The notes: generated by a model from the sequence alone, not told the origin. A stretch of DNA of 43,065 nt from an uncultured Flavobacteriales bacterium (GCA_913059105.1 CAJXRL010000002.1:1-43065); one strand, 5' to 3'. Shown: positions 25,464-36,106, counted from the first letter of the stretch. Numbers and translations are program-made.

Positions 25464-27785
25464 CTATCTATTCAGAATTACTTTCTGTGTTTTATTTCCA
25501 ACTTTTAAAAAGTATACTCCATTCGCTAATGCAGACAAATCAAGTTGCATTTGATTCTTTGTGCTTTGAATGTCTCTCAACAACTTTCCTTCTATAGAAA
25601 TCAATTGAATTTTTTGAATTACACTGGTTGTTGTTTCAATTGTTATAACTCCTTTTGATGGGTTTGGGAATACTTTGATAGTATTATTGTCAGAAACCAT
25701 TGTATTTATTCCAGTAGTATATGGGTTTCCTGGCGATCCAAAAACTTGAAATCCATTAACTATTACTCCAGGAACAGCTAATGCTGAAGCTATCCAGTTT
25801 GAAGCTACATTATTATCTGAAGAAAGTGCTGTTTGCAATTCGATAGACGACCCGTTTCCATCGGGACCAGTCATGCCAGCATTTGCAGGCCATGGGCTGC
25901 TGTCATCAAAATCCACAGAATCAACCGTTCTGCCAAAATTATCTACAATGGCAATGTCCTCTCCTCCGTTTGATAATCCGCCTGAAGTCCAAACCGCATC
26001 TGCATTAAGTCCATATCGGTTTCGAAATGCTGATGAATCGTAGGCAATTACAAACCGTTGTCCCGAAGCAACGTTATCGTTTACGCCGAACATATGTGTC
26101 ACTCCTTGCGAAAAACTAAATCCATTTAGATTAACAGTTGTGCTGCCTGCATTTGCAAATTCAATAAACTCAGAAGTATCTGTTCCACCTTCAGGCCCAT
26201 TGTAATTAATCTCAGTTATCACCAAACTTGCCAAAGCGCCAGGTTCCAATACTGTTGCAGAATCAATAAGTTGACAGCCTTTTGTATCTGTTACAATAAC
26301 CGAATACGTTCCTGCCGCAAGCATAATAATATCTTTTGATGTAGCAGAATTACTCCAGTTGTAAACAAACCCTGGCGTTCCGCCTGTTACAGATAAGTTA
26401 ATTGCTCCATCTGGTACTCCAACAGCAGAAGCGTTGGCGACTATTAATGACAATTGTAATGCAAAAGGCTCAACAATTACGACAGAATCTATAGCTGGTG
26501 TTCCTAGACTATCTGTAACCGTTACTGCGTATGTTCCTGCAACTAATCCCCCAATTGAATCTGTTATTGCCATGTTGCTCCACCTATATGTGTACGACCC
26601 AATGCCACCAGTAGCGCTGGCTTTAGCAGTTCCATCGGCAGCACCAAAACAGCTTATGTTGTTTGAACTCATTGCTAATACAACTGCTGCTGGATCTGAA
26701 ACCGTTGCAGAATCAACTAAAGAACATCCGTTAGCATCAATGATAGTAACCGAATATGTTCCTCCCGCTAAATTATTGTTTACGGCTGTTGTGTCTCCAT
26801 TGCTCCAAACAAATGAGAAAGGTGACGTTCCTCCGCTTACCGTAGTAGCTATTGAACCATTGCTTCCTCCAATAGTGGTTGCATTTGTGACGATAAATGT
26901 TGCCGCCAATGCAGCCGGTTCAGTAATGATTACTGTTTGGGTTGCTTGAAGTCCCAAGCTATCTAATACAACCAAAGAGTGCGTTCCAGCTGATAATCCT
27001 GTGACAATTGCCGTAGTGTCTCCTGTTGACCAAGTATAACGGTAGGGAGTTATTCCTCCGGAAGCTATTGCAGTTGCTCCTCCATTCATTAATCCATTAC
27101 ACGAAACGTTAGAGTCAATTGTAATACTAACCACAACGCTAGAAGATCCTGTCGTAACATTAAATGAAGTGCAATTGGATGTATTGGGAAGAGAATTGCT
27201 TGTTGTCCACTTCGAAGAGTCTAACAGTAAACTAAGCAGGGTTGTTTTGTTTCCAGAAAACCCATTTGTTGCACAATCGTAATAAGCGTTGTCAACTTCG
27301 GGAACAATTGCTAAAGCAAAACCACTAAGTACTGCCGGTAGTGCCGAATTGTTAGAGTTACTTGCAGTGCCAGCCCAGGCTCCATCCATATTTAATCCTG
27401 CAAGTAGAGAAGGTGCTGCAACGGTTCCTTGAAAGGCAAAAACTTGATCTCCACTACCCGAAAAAGCAGGCATTGAGCCTGTTGTGGTGCCAATGCTTGG
27501 CGCTGTTGAATTTATAGTAACAATACTTCCTTTTAAAATTGCTTGACCCGAAGTCCAAACAATTACGCCTTCCGTCGTCCTAAACGCTCCAGTTGACAAC
27601 CAACCATGATCCGTGAAGCTAATTACTGTTGCTGAATCAACATCCTCCAACAAAACAAACGAGAACTCATCTGGGTTGTCTGAAGTGTAGCTTGTAAACG
27701 CAAGATCTCCAGGAGACAAACTCGTTTGTGCCATTGAACTAAAAGCAATTAGAAATGCGGTAAGAAAAGCATATGGTTTTTTCAT
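25464..27785 (-). CDS. T9SS-exported protein with SprB repeats and a lamin-tail domain
   Basis: The 773-residue protein has a signal peptide (cleaved near SSMAQ), an N-terminal domain (20-210), four SprB-type repeats (about 217-290, 291-365, 366-440, 441-515; each with a core like GGTSPFSFVWSNGDTT and AGTYSVTIIDANGC), a lamin-tail domain (517-650, LVITEINYNGPEGGTDTSEF) and a type A T9SS sorting domain (704-773, VFPNPSKGVITIE and GVYFLKVGNKTQKVILNR). It should be exported through the type IX system and held at the cell surface. SprB repeats occur in gliding adhesins, but this is far shorter than SprB. The ligand is unknown. Confidence 0.92.
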   Translation of the reverse strand: MKKPYAFLTAFLIAFSSMAQTSLSPGDLAFTSYTSDNPDEFSFVLLEDVDSATVISFTDHGWLSTGAFRTTEGVIVWTSGQAILKGSIVTINSTAPSIGTTTGSMPAFSGSGDQVFAFQGTVAAPSLLAGLNMDGAWAGTASNSNNSALPAVLSGFALAIVPEVDNAYYDCATNGFSGNKTTLLSLLLDSSKWTTSNSLPNTSNCTSFNVTTGSSSVVVSITIDSNVSCNGLMNGGATAIASGGITPYRYTWSTGDTTAIVTGLSAGTHSLVVLDSLGLQATQTVIITEPAALAATFIVTNATTIGGSNGSIATTVSGGTSPFSFVWSNGDTTAVNNNLAGGTYSVTIIDANGCSLVDSATVSDPAAVVLAMSSNNISCFGAADGTAKASATGGIGSYTYRWSNMAITDSIGGLVAGTYAVTVTDSLGTPAIDSVVIVEPFALQLSLIVANASAVGVPDGAINLSVTGGTPGFVYNWSNSATSKDIIMLAAGTYSVIVTDTKGCQLIDSATVLEPGALASLVITEINYNGPEGGTDTSEFIEFANAGSTTVNLNGFSFSQGVTHMFGVNDNVASGQRFVIAYDSSAFRNRYGLNADAVWTSGGLSNGGEDIAIVDNFGRTVDSVDFDDSSPWPANAGMTGPDGNGSSIELQTALSSDNNVASNWIASALAVPGVIVNGFQVFGSPGNPYTTGINTMVSDNNTIKVFPNPSKGVITIETTTSVIQKIQLISIEGKLLRDIQSTKNQMQLDLSALANGVYFLKVGNKTQKVILNR

Positions 27786-27929
27786 TATTTATTTTATTTC
27801 AAAGTTACTTTCAAAAGAGAGCTACTGTCTTATCAATGGGTTATTTTTTAAATCAAAATAAATTTTTCCTTGTCTAACATTTTTTGGCTTAGCTTGTTTA
27901 TTAGATCCAAGTTTTAGATTTTGGAGCAA

Positions 27930-28655
27930 TCATTTATACTTAAAATAAATTTTTAATAAATCGAATGGCGCCTTCAAAAAATACGTTAACCCAATTTTTG
28001 AGCCGGCTACATCTTTCCAGTTCTTTAATGGAACTTCAACAATTCTGCTTTCAAAGTCTAAATAACTATTTCTCAACCTAAAGAGTAATTCTACGTCAAA
28101 CAACCATTTAGAAGAAAATGGTTCTTTAAACACGGTTGAAATTATTTCATTGTGAATTAGCTTTGCTCCGCATTGAGTGTCATAAATTGGAAGTTGAAGC
28201 ATGTTGCTAACAATGGTTGCAAAGACTCTTCCTATATAATGTCTTCTTAACTTTCGCTGTATATTTGTAGAACCTAACAGTTTAATTCTACTTCCCATTA
28301 CGATAAATGGGGGAAGAGTTCTTTCTGTATATCCTAAAAGCCTTGGAATTTCATCCAAAGGAGTAGCCAAATCTGCGTCAAAATATCCAATGTAATCATA
28401 TCCTAAATCAACTGAATTGAGCATTCCTTGCCGGATCGCTTCGCCCTTTCCTCCATTCTTTTTCAAATCTAACACCTCTACTCGGTTAGGGTGTTCTTTT
28501 TTTATTTCTAATAACCCATCTAAGGTGTTGTCAAGGCTACCGTCATTTACAAATAGAAAATCTATCCCTTCGCTACCGCCAATAAACTCTTTAAAGCGTT
28601 CTTTTTTAAGACGTTTTTCTTCGTTAAAACAAGGAATGATGGTTAGGTTTCTCAA
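27930..28655 (-). CDS. Family 2 glycosyltransferase (dolichyl-phosphate glucosyltransferase-like), TTG start
   Basis: The 241-residue protein starts NLTIIPCFNEEKRL and has FLFVNDGSLDNT and YIGYFDADLATPLDEI, the nucleotide-sugar and metal-binding motifs of GT-A family 2. It resembles the DPG synthase type that makes polyprenyl-phosphate sugars. No in-frame ATG exists between the upstream stop and the conserved N-terminus, so the start is TTG at 28655. No membrane helices are visible, so it is soluble or peripheral. It is separated from the other GT genes by 540 bp. Confidence 0.85.
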   Translation of the reverse strand: MRNLTIIPCFNEEKRLKKERFKEFIGGSEGIDFLFVNDGSLDNTLDGLLEIKKEHPNRVEVLDLKKNGGKGEAIRQGMLNSVDLGYDYIGYFDADLATPLDEIPRLLGYTERTLPPFIVMGSRIKLLGSTNIQRKLRRHYIGRVFATIVSNMLQLPIYDTQCGAKLIHNEIISTVFKEPFSSKWLFDVELLFRLRNSYLDFESRIVEVPLKNWKDVAGSKIGLTYFLKAPFDLLKIYFKYK

Positions 28656-29195
28656 ACTAATTATTTATCAGCCAGCCAATTTAATTTATATTTGTGACTT
28701 ATCCCGTATCCATAATTAGGTCTTGCTTGTATAGGGCTATTAAGGATATACTTTATCCTGCTTTTTTATTAACGCTCCCCTATTTCTTAATAACTCTTTA
28801 AGGTTTGAAAAAATAGGTGATTTGCGCCTTAACATCTTCTATCAAGTATTTCAATCGTTGTTACTGTCAAGTCAAGATGTTAGTTTTTCTAAGTTTCGTT
28901 CTTCATCCAAATAGCATTCAGCCGAATATTTCTTCAATGAAAACCTTCTTGCTCAACAGGTTGTTTATTAATCAGTTCAAGCTCACAGGAAGCTATTCCT
29001 CAACTTCCCTTTGCTTCGCAGGATGCATTGAGCGATTTAAGCATCAAGAATAGTTGATCCTAAAGAATTTAGGGTAAAGTCAACCGCACGTCCCGATTAA
29101 AACAGAATACTTGAATAAGTAGTACGATATTTTTATGCCTTTCTGATACACCATGATAGACAATTAAAATTGCTGGCAAAAGAAATAGAACGCCG
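28656..29195. other. 540-bp intergenic stretch with no recognised gene
   Basis: No convincing coding frame is present; the longest plus-strand frame (28817-29053, 78 codons) has no recognisable motif. The middle part (about 28900-29060) is less AT-rich than its flanks and has many stops in all minus frames. A short hairpin AGGATA/TATCCT (28743-28759) precedes six T residues, but no plus-strand gene lies upstream. A decayed gene or repeat remnant is possible but not shown. Confidence 0.6.
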
Positions 29196-29915
29196 CTATA
29201 ACCTATTTGCGATGTTATATTTTACAATACAATATATCGCCCTCACCCCGTCCTTCCAGCCAATTTTTTTGCCTTCTTCGTAAGTTCTTCCATAGTAAGA
29301 AATACCTACCTCGTAAATCCTAATGTTCGGCACTTTAGACAACTTAGCTGTTAACTCTGGTTCAAAACCAAATCGTTTTTCTTGAAGTTTTAGCCCTTTT
29401 GCAATTTTTGCATCCATTAACTTATAACAGGTTTCCATGTCTGTTAAGTTTAAGTTGGTAAACAGATTAGACATAAAGGTTAAAAACTGATTCCCTAAAG
29501 AATGCCAGAAGAACATAATTCGATGAGGGTTACCTCCTATGAATCTTGAACCATATACAACATCCGCAAACCCTTCAATAATTGGTTTTAACAATTTGTT
29601 ATACTCTCTAGGGTCATATTCTAAGTCTGCATCTTGAACAATCACCCAATCACCTTTTGCCAACTCGATTGCCTTATGAATGGCCGCTCCCTTGCCTTTG
29701 TTTTTATCCTGATTATAAAGAGTTATGCTCATTTCAGGGTTTGTTGCTGTATACTTCTCTATAACCTCAGCGGTGCTGTCAGACGAACAATCATTAACAA
29801 TGATAATTTCTTTCTCAATATTATCAATCAATTCTACAGCTTTCACCTTGTCTAGAATGAGGTGGATTGTTTTCTCCTCGTTGTAGGCCGGAATTAAAAT
29901 AGATAACTTTCTCAT
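29196..29915 (-). CDS. Family 2 glycosyltransferase (polyprenyl-phosphate mannosyl/glucosyltransferase-like)
   Basis: The 239-residue protein has [56 protein letters not shown] and [11 protein letters not shown], the pattern of GT2 enzymes that load a sugar onto polyprenyl phosphate (Dpm1 type). It begins 1 bp after the stop of the GT-C-like membrane gene, and the pair fits a donor-synthase and membrane-transferase system for glycosylation in the periplasm. The sugar is unknown. It is the last gene of the long minus-strand operon. Confidence 0.88.
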   Translation of the reverse strand: MRKLSILIPAYNEEKTIHLILDKVKAVELIDNIEKEIIIVNDCSSDSTAEVIEKYTATNPEMSITLYNQDKNKGKGAAIHKAIELAKGDWVIVQDADLEYDPREYNKLLKPIIEGFADVVYGSRFIGGNPHRIMFFWHSLGNQFLTFMSNLFTNLNLTDMETCYKLMDAKIAKGLKLQEKRFGFEPELTAKLSKVPNIRIYEVGISYYGRTYEEGKKIGWKDGVRAIYCIVKYNIANRL

Positions 29916-29916
29916 T

Positions 29917-31806
29917 TTACCATTTTCTTTCTAAAACATCAATTTTGAAATTGTCAATATAAACAGCCTTTTCTCCACTACAATAAACATAAATATGAAA
30001 AACGTCATTTTCTTCAGACAGAGGGTACGGAGTTAAATAGTCAACCGAAAAAGTATTCCATTCCCCTAATTTTGGGTTTTGGCTTGCTAATCTCCAATCT
30101 CTTCTTTTTTCGATATACTGTCCATTATTATGATTCATCTCTATCACTAAGTTCGCCGAATTTTCTATTAAATCATGTGTTGCTAAATATGTAAAACTCA
30201 CTTTTATCCAAGCATGTTCATTTTTCGTTAAACGGTTGTAAGGAATCTTAAAAGTTGGGCCATACAAGTCTGGCGGGTTAATTTTATAACTATAAGACCC
30301 CTTAAAAACATACGACGTGTCTCTATTCCCCTTATTGTAGACAAGAGTGTTAATGTTCTCAGAATTGTCTTCAAAATTTAAATATTGGTGTGTTCTTTGC
30401 TCGTAATCATGGGGGTTCGAAAGTACATCGACTGGCAGAAAATCCCTAACAACTTCTCTGAATTTGCGATCTTCTGGAGCAACAGATGTTTTTAAGAATG
30501 TTTTCCAATAATACTCTTTAGTCATTGTATAGCCATCAAATATAAAATTATTGAATTGCCATGTTTGAAATAGATTTAAAAAAAGGAAAAAAGAGGCAAC
30601 CGGATAGAAAAAATATTTCAAGATTTTCTTTTCATTGATATAAACGATTAAATATCCAAGCGGTAGAGCAAGGATGGCATATGATTCTAAAAAATATCTT
30701 GATCCAAAGCTTCCGCCTTGCCACCAAGTGCCCCATGATGAAATCACATAAACATTAACAATAATAAATGTAAATACTGAATAGGCTATTCTTCTGTTTT
30801 TTTTATAAAGTACGATTAGTCCTAAAAAACAAAAAGCTATCATTGGTGTATACAATAACCAGCCCTTTTTATAGCTGAAAAATACTTTTTGAAAATGAGG
30901 GTCAAACCAATCAAACCCTGGTGTGACTTGATATGTATTGTGAATAAATTTACCGGTAACAAACTTCCAATATATTATTTGAATCAGTGGAAAAACACCC
31001 AGCCCTATCAACCCGAAAAGGATTTGCTTCCAATTTTTTTGAATCAGGATGATCTTTTTATTTAAACTCTCTCTATCATACACAAACCAAAGCACAGGCA
31101 TTATTGCAATAAAAATACCGCTTCCTCGTGCTAAAATGAATAAACCACTGACCATACCAAAAAAGAAGGCTGTTCGGTAAGTTGGGTTTTTATGCCACTT
31201 GTGATTTAAATACAACATCAACGAAAACCCGGCAAACATCATTGCATGTGGGCCGCATTCGTCCGCTACTGACTCATGAAAAAATGTTGTTCCTAGCAAC
31301 ATCAGAATTAAAACCAAAGAAGTCACCTTATCTGTAAAAAACTCAAGTAAAAATTTTCTGAAAATAAAAACTCCTCCAATAATGTACACCATTACACCAT
31401 TCGAAACCATGAATTGATATGGATACGAAAACCCATCTGCTGGATAATCACTAAGTAGTGCCCAAATATGCCCAATAAAGAAAAATGGAGAATATAATAT
31501 AGCAAACCCGATGGTGTACATTGGTGACCAATTCCCATTTGGCAATGGATAAGCCTGATAAAAAGTACCTGACGGTTGATAGGTGTCAAAAATGTACTTC
31601 ACTACTTCTTGATTGGAAATCCCGGGATCTCCATGTATAAAGGTAAACGGTAAATAAATGTAATAAGCCAGAACATCCCAACCGAGTACATTCTTAAAGT
31701 CTAAGTAGTTATATTTCCTAAATATAAAATGAACTGCAAAAACTAGGAGAGAAATAAAAATTGCAACTACTTTGGAGTTGGTGCTGTTTTTAAATATTGA
31801 TTTCAT
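29917..31806 (-). CDS. Multi-spanning membrane protein, GT-C glycosyltransferase-like
   Basis: The 629-residue protein has about 10-12 membrane helices, an early loop with [20 protein letters not shown] that fits the acidic first loop of GT-C enzymes, and a soluble C-terminal domain (residues about 440-629) with a carbohydrate-binding-like beta fold ending [23 protein letters not shown] enzymes move sugars from polyprenyl phosphate. Its start is directly adjacent to the scoB stop, and a Dpm1-like GT2 follows 1 bp later, supporting a joint function. The exact family is not recognised. Confidence 0.7.
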   Translation of the reverse strand: MKSIFKNSTNSKVVAIFISLLVFAVHFIFRKYNYLDFKNVLGWDVLAYYIYLPFTFIHGDPGISNQEVVKYIFDTYQPSGTFYQAYPLPNGNWSPMYTIGFAILYSPFFFIGHIWALLSDYPADGFSYPYQFMVSNGVMVYIIGGVFIFRKFLLEFFTDKVTSLVLILMLLGTTFFHESVADECGPHAMMFAGFSLMLYLNHKWHKNPTYRTAFFFGMVSGLFILARGSGIFIAIMPVLWFVYDRESLNKKIILIQKNWKQILFGLIGLGVFPLIQIIYWKFVTGKFIHNTYQVTPGFDWFDPHFQKVFFSYKKGWLLYTPMIAFCFLGLIVLYKKNRRIAYSVFTFIIVNVYVISSWGTWWQGGSFGSRYFLESYAILALPLGYLIVYINEKKILKYFFYPVASFFLFLNLFQTWQFNNFIFDGYTMTKEYYWKTFLKTSVAPEDRKFREVVRDFLPVDVLSNPHDYEQRTHQYLNFEDNSENINTLVYNKGNRDTSYVFKGSYSYKINPPDLYGPTFKIPYNRLTKNEHAWIKVSFTYLATHDLIENSANLVIEMNHNNGQYIEKRRDWRLASQNPKLGEWNTFSVDYLTPYPLSEENDVFHIYVYCSGEKAVYIDNFKIDVLERKW

Positions 31807-32460
31807 CTATAATTTCATTTCTGGAACCTCGCCCGCTATTATTAATTCCCCATCGGTGGCGTTTTGGATTTCTCCAACCGTAACACCAGGGGCTCTTTCT
31901 AACAAATGAAAGGCTCCGTCCTTAACTTCTAATACCGCCAAATTGGTAACTACTTTAGTAACACAATTTACTCCAGTTAGCGGCAACGAACACTTCTTTA
32001 ATATTTTACTTTCTCCTGCTCTATTAGTGTGCATCATGGCAACAATAATGTTTTCTGCAGATGCAACTAAATCCATTGCTCCACCCATACCTTTTACCAT
32101 TTTTCCTGGTATTTTCCAATTGGCAATGTCTCCATTTTGATCCACCTCCATAGCCCCTAACACAGTTAGCTGTACTTTCCCGGCTCTTATCATAGCAAAG
32201 CTATCTGAAGAATCGAAAAACACAGAACCCGGCATCGTTGTAATCGTTTGTTTCCCTGCATTTATCAAATCCGCGTCTATGTTTTCCTCTGTTGGAAATG
32301 GGCCCATACCCAATAAGCCGTTCTCTGACTGAAGAGTAACATCTACTCCTTTAGGAATATAATTGGCCACCAAAGTTGGAATCCCAATTCCTAAATTCAC
32401 ATACCAACCATCTTGCAGTTCCTCTGCAATTCTCTTAGCTATATCCTCTTTCTTAAGCAT
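31807..32460 (-). CDS. scoB: 3-oxoacid (succinyl-CoA:acetoacetate) CoA-transferase subunit B
   Basis: The 217-residue subunit carries the catalytic glutamate E46 in TLQSENGLLGMGPFP. Other family segments are NLGIGIPTLVANYIPKG, GAMDLVASAENIIVAMMHTN and CSLPLTGVNCVTKVVTNLAV. With ScoA it moves CoA from succinyl-CoA to acetoacetate or similar acids. It follows scoA by 30 bp in the operon. Confidence 0.95.
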   Translation of the reverse strand: MLKKEDIAKRIAEELQDGWYVNLGIGIPTLVANYIPKGVDVTLQSENGLLGMGPFPTEENIDADLINAGKQTITTMPGSVFFDSSDSFAMIRAGKVQLTVLGAMEVDQNGDIANWKIPGKMVKGMGGAMDLVASAENIIVAMMHTNRAGESKILKKCSLPLTGVNCVTKVVTNLAVLEVKDGAFHLLERAPGVTVGEIQNATDGELIIAGEVPEMKL

Positions 32461-32490
32461 TTGTAATTCGTAATTAAAAGGTTCGTAATT

Positions 32491-33186
32491 CTATTGACTT
32501 ATGGTTTTCTGTTCAATTCGTTTCTCGTAGTCCTTTCCTTCAAATATTCTGTGTACAAATATTCCCGGGGTATGGATTTCGTTTGGATCTAACTCGCCTG
32601 GTTCAACCAAGTGCTCTACTTCAGCAATAGTAATCGTTCCTGCCATGGCCATTGCGGGGTTAAAATTTCTTGCAGTTGCTTTAAACACTAAATTTCCCTT
32701 AGTGTCTCCTTTCCAGGCTTTCACTATTGAATAATCAGAAACCAAGCTTTCTTCCAAAATGTACATTTTCCCGTTGTATTCTCTAGATTCTTTTCCTTCA
32801 GCTACTTCTGTTCCGTAACCTGCTGGTGTAAAAAATGCAGGAATCCCTGCGCCACCAGCCCTACACTTTTCAGCCAAGGTGCCTTGTGGTGTTAACTCTA
32901 CTTCAAGTTCTCCACTTAACATTTGTCGTTCAAACTCTGCATTCTCACCCACATAGGATGAAATCATTTTCTTTATTTGACGATTTTTAAGCAACAACCC
33001 TAAGCCAAATTCATCGACTCCTGCATTATTAGAAATACAGGTTAAGTTGGTAATTTCTGGTTTCTTTGACAATGCTTCTATGCACTTCTCAGGAATTCCA
33101 CATAAGCCAAAACCTCCTAGCATTAAGGTCATTCCGCTTTCAATACCTTCAAGCGCTTCTTCAACATCTTTTACAACTTTTTTCAT
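32491..33186 (-). CDS. scoA: 3-oxoacid CoA-transferase subunit A
   Basis: The 231-residue subunit has the glycine-rich loop [20 protein letters not shown] near the N-terminus, [20 protein letters not shown] and [20 protein letters not shown]. It forms the heteromeric transferase with ScoB. It begins 7 bp after the PBP1A gene, an odd partner, so shared transcription is a matter of genome packing rather than a common pathway. Confidence 0.95.
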   Translation of the reverse strand: MKKVVKDVEEALEGIESGMTLMLGGFGLCGIPEKCIEALSKKPEITNLTCISNNAGVDEFGLGLLLKNRQIKKMISSYVGENAEFERQMLSGELEVELTPQGTLAEKCRAGGAGIPAFFTPAGYGTEVAEGKESREYNGKMYILEESLVSDYSIVKAWKGDTKGNLVFKATARNFNPAMAMAGTITIAEVEHLVEPGELDPNEIHTPGIFVHRIFEGKDYEKRIEQKTISQ

Positions 33187-33193
33187 TGTCTAA

Positions 33194-35629
33194 TTATTGT
33201 GACCAATCAACTTCTCTTCCAGAACTTGTTCCAAAATCTGTTGATGTTCCATGTTTAGCACAGTCCAGTTCAATAGAAAGTGGATTCTCCGGTTTTTCAA
33301 ACTCTCCTTTGGAGATTTGCAAGGTTGAATCGGCATATACTTTATTCATAAAATACCCCCACATAGGTAATGCCATGTTGGCTCCTTGACCATAATAAGT
33401 TCGATCAAACCGTACTGAACGATCTTCTGCACCTACCCAAACACCGGTTACTAAATCTGGTGTTATACCAATAAACCAGCCGTCTGAGTTGTTTTGTGTG
33501 GTTCCTGTTTTACCTGCAATAGGATAGGGAATTCCTACGTATGGCCTTGCTTTTGACTTCGCCCCTCGTAAACGAATTCCTGTTCCTCCAAGTGTTTTCT
33601 TTAAATCTTTATTATAATTATATGAGGTCACCCCTTTCATTAAATCCAACATAACGTAAGCGTTCTCTTCACTCAAGGCTTCTCGCGATTCGGCAATGTA
33701 CTCTACAATAATTTCTCCTTCTTTATTTTCTATTCGCGCTAAGAATTGCGGTTTGGTATAAACGCCCTTATTAGCAAAGGTTCCGAATGCCCCAACCATT
33801 TCATAAACAGACACATCTGCAACACCTAAGGCCAAAGAAGGAACCGGGTCTAAATCTGAAGTAATTCCTAAATCCCTTGCCATTTTTACAGCTGCTTCAG
33901 GTCCAAACTGCTTCATTACCCATGACGTAACAGTATTCATCGAGTTGGCCAAACCGTACTTCAACGTCACGTTGTAACCATACTCTCCATCAGAGTTTTG
34001 AGGAATCCAATCTTTTAGCAATCCAAAGGTTCCTTTTTTGAAAACATAGGGAACATTTGACACTTCGTAGCAGGGTGAAAATCCTGCTTCAATTGCTGTT
34101 GCGTAAACAAAAGGCTTAAAGGTTGAACCTACTTGCCTTTTCCCTTGACGCACATGGTCGTACGCAAAATTGTCGTAGTCTATCCCTCCAACCCAAGTTC
34201 GTATATAGCCCGATTGAGGCTCCATACTCATCATGCCAGCTTGTAAAAAACTCTTGTAATACTTTATTGAATCACTTGGGCTCAGCACGGTATCAATATC
34301 TCCATTCCATGAAAACACCTTCATGGGAACAGGGGTTTCAAAAGACTTCAAGATTTCTTCTTCGTTATACCTTTTTGTTTGGTGTCCACAATCCTCTGCT
34401 GTACAAACGGTCATCAACTCTCCCTCTATCTCTTCTTCGGCAAGAATTTTACCTCGTCTACCACAGTTTGCGCATTGCTTTCCACTCATAATCAGATAGC
34501 GTTCACTTCGCTTTGTTGCCGATTTCATGATTCTATCAATCTCGGATTGTTTCAAATCTGAACTAAAAGGATTGTTCTTTTTCTTGGCTAATGCTCGAAA
34601 AAAGTCTGCCTGCAACTGATAGCTTAGGTGTTCTTTTACAGCATACTCCGCATACTCTTGCATTTTGTAATTCAGCGTTGTATATATTTTTAATCCGTCG
34701 CTGTACAAATCATACGCCTCTCCATTTGGCTTTCTTAAAACCGGAAGACCTTCTCCATCTTTTTCCTTAAAAATCTTCTTTAATTCTGCCCGTAATATTT
34801 CTCTAAAATACGGTGCAATTCCATCTTTATGGTTAACTCGAGAATATGTAACCTCAAGAGGTAAAAGTTTCAAACTATCGAACTCTTCTCTCGTAATTTT
34901 ATCATTTTTAAGCATTTGCCCCAAAACCACATTCCTTCTGTTTTGCGTAGCCTCCGGTTTTCTTAAAGGATTAAACATGTTTGGATTTTTCAACATGCCT
35001 ACCAATGTCGCAGCCTCTTCAATTTTTAAACTATCTGCAGAAACTCCAAAATAAACTTGCGCTCCAGACTTAATACCTACCGCATTATTTAAAAAATCAA
35101 ATCGGTTGAAATACATCGCGATGATCTCATCCTTAGTGTATAACTGTTCCAATTGTGCCGAAATAATCCACTCTTGAAGCTTTTTCCCAACCCGACTAAT
35201 TAAATTCGGAGACTTTTCAGAAAATAACATCTTTGAAAGTTGCTGAGTGATAGTACTTGCTCCACCCTTTTTCCCCATATAAAAAAGAGCTCTAGCTAAA
35301 CTTTTTAAATCTATTCCTGAATGCTGATAATATCGTTCATCTTCTGTAGAGACAAAAGCATCAACAAGAAATGGTGAAATGTCATCGTAATCAACATTCA
35401 CCCTATTTTGGTAAAAATACCTTCCCAGAACCTTACCATCTGCAGTATACACCTCAGTTGCTAAATTACTTTTCGGGTTCACTAAGTCGTCAACCTTTGG
35501 TAATTCGTTAAATCCAAACCAAGCATTAGCCGCTGAAAACATTAGCAATACAAAAAGCAAAACTGGAATAATTATACACACCCAAAAAAGGCTTGCCAAT
35601 TTCATATATCCTCGTTTTTCTTTTTCCAA
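33194..35629 (-). CDS. Class A penicillin-binding protein 1A with a four-cysteine insert
   Basis: The 811-residue bifunctional enzyme builds and cross-links peptidoglycan. It has an N-terminal membrane anchor (12-36), a GT51 transglycosylase domain (STEDERYYQHSGID, then GASTITQQLSKMLF) and a transpeptidase domain with nucleophile S502 in GSTFKPF, the SMN motif in NSMNTVTSWV, and KTGTTQNNSDGW. Between the two domains is a segment with C386-x2-C389-x19-C409-x4-C414, resembling a zinc ribbon. It lies 3 bp after gldH, a common flavobacterial order. Confidence 0.94.
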   Translation of the reverse strand: MEKEKRGYMKLASLFWVCIIIPVLLFVLLMFSAANAWFGFNELPKVDDLVNPKSNLATEVYTADGKVLGRYFYQNRVNVDYDDISPFLVDAFVSTEDERYYQHSGIDLKSLARALFYMGKKGGASTITQQLSKMLFSEKSPNLISRVGKKLQEWIISAQLEQLYTKDEIIAMYFNRFDFLNNAVGIKSGAQVYFGVSADSLKIEEAATLVGMLKNPNMFNPLRKPEATQNRRNVVLGQMLKNDKITREEFDSLKLLPLEVTYSRVNHKDGIAPYFREILRAELKKIFKEKDGEGLPVLRKPNGEAYDLYSDGLKIYTTLNYKMQEYAEYAVKEHLSYQLQADFFRALAKKKNNPFSSDLKQSEIDRIMKSATKRSERYLIMSGKQCANCGRRGKILAEEEIEGELMTVCTAEDCGHQTKRYNEEEILKSFETPVPMKVFSWNGDIDTVLSPSDSIKYYKSFLQAGMMSMEPQSGYIRTWVGGIDYDNFAYDHVRQGKRQVGSTFKPFVYATAIEAGFSPCYEVSNVPYVFKKGTFGLLKDWIPQNSDGEYGYNVTLKYGLANSMNTVTSWVMKQFGPEAAVKMARDLGITSDLDPVPSLALGVADVSVYEMVGAFGTFANKGVYTKPQFLARIENKEGEIIVEYIAESREALSEENAYVMLDLMKGVTSYNYNKDLKKTLGGTGIRLRGAKSKARPYVGIPYPIAGKTGTTQNNSDGWFIGITPDLVTGVWVGAEDRSVRFDRTYYGQGANMALPMWGYFMNKVYADSTLQISKGEFEKPENPLSIELDCAKHGTSTDFGTSSGREVDWSQ

Positions 35630-35632
35630 AAC

Positions 35633-36106
35633 TTAATCGTTTACTTTTTTAACTGCTATCCCAATATCCACGACATTTTCAAGTGTTTCTTCGCGCATTG
35701 CTTGTTCAATTTCAAAATAATAATTCCCGTTTTCAGGAAATAATCTTCCTTGTTTAAATCGAAACTGATAATCAAATATATCCCCAATCCCTTTACCCAT
35801 CCAACGTCCTTTATTATTTGCTAAAATCATTTGAGCTGTATCTTTCGCAATTTTCCCTGAAGGACTTTTACTTTCAATAAATAGGTAAATGTTCTGATAG
35901 GGGTAATCTCCTCCATGTCTAAAATTCAAATACAAGTCGTAAATCGCTGCACTGCCGTTTATTTCAAACTCAAAAAAAGCTTTTTCATTGCGTTCCCAGG
36001 AGGCATTCTTAATTCTCAAATTCTCTTCAAAGACCGTAGAACTATCGCAAGATACCAAGGTAACAAACAAACAAAACACAATTGCGATTGATTTAAATTG
36101 CATCAT
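35633..36106 (-). CDS. gldH: Gliding motility lipoprotein GldH
   Basis: The 157-residue lipoprotein has the lipobox LVSC20 followed by DSSTVFEENLRIKNASWERN and NFRHGGDYPYQNIYLFIESK, matching GldH. GldH is required for gliding in Flavobacterium and stabilises other Gld proteins. Its ATGATG start overlaps the ricT stop, and position between ricT and the PBP1A gene is the usual one. Presence of gldH does not by itself prove the cell glides. Confidence 0.92.
   Translation of the reverse strand: MMQFKSIAIVFCLFVTLVSCDSSTVFEENLRIKNASWERNEKAFFEFEINGSAAIYDLYLNFRHGGDYPYQNIYLFIESKSPSGKIAKDTAQMILANNKGRWMGKGIGDIFDYQFRFKQGRLFPENGNYYFEIEQAMREETLENVVDIGIAVKKVND

Noticed and set aside
26434-26949. 171-codon frame opposite the SprB-repeat gene
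   Set aside because: It is a shadow of the biased composition of the repeats on the other strand.
25464-27785. Direct repeats as a possible mobile or CRISPR-like array
   Set aside because: The periodicity is explained by four SprB protein repeats; the DNA repeats are diverged and in frame.
28743-28767. Hairpin AGGATA/TATCCT followed by six T residues
   Set aside because: The stem is only 6 bp and AT-rich, and no plus-strand gene lies upstream to be terminated.
28817-29053. 78-codon plus-strand frame
   Set aside because: No motif, lies in a non-coding stretch, and its sequence does not look like a conserved protein.
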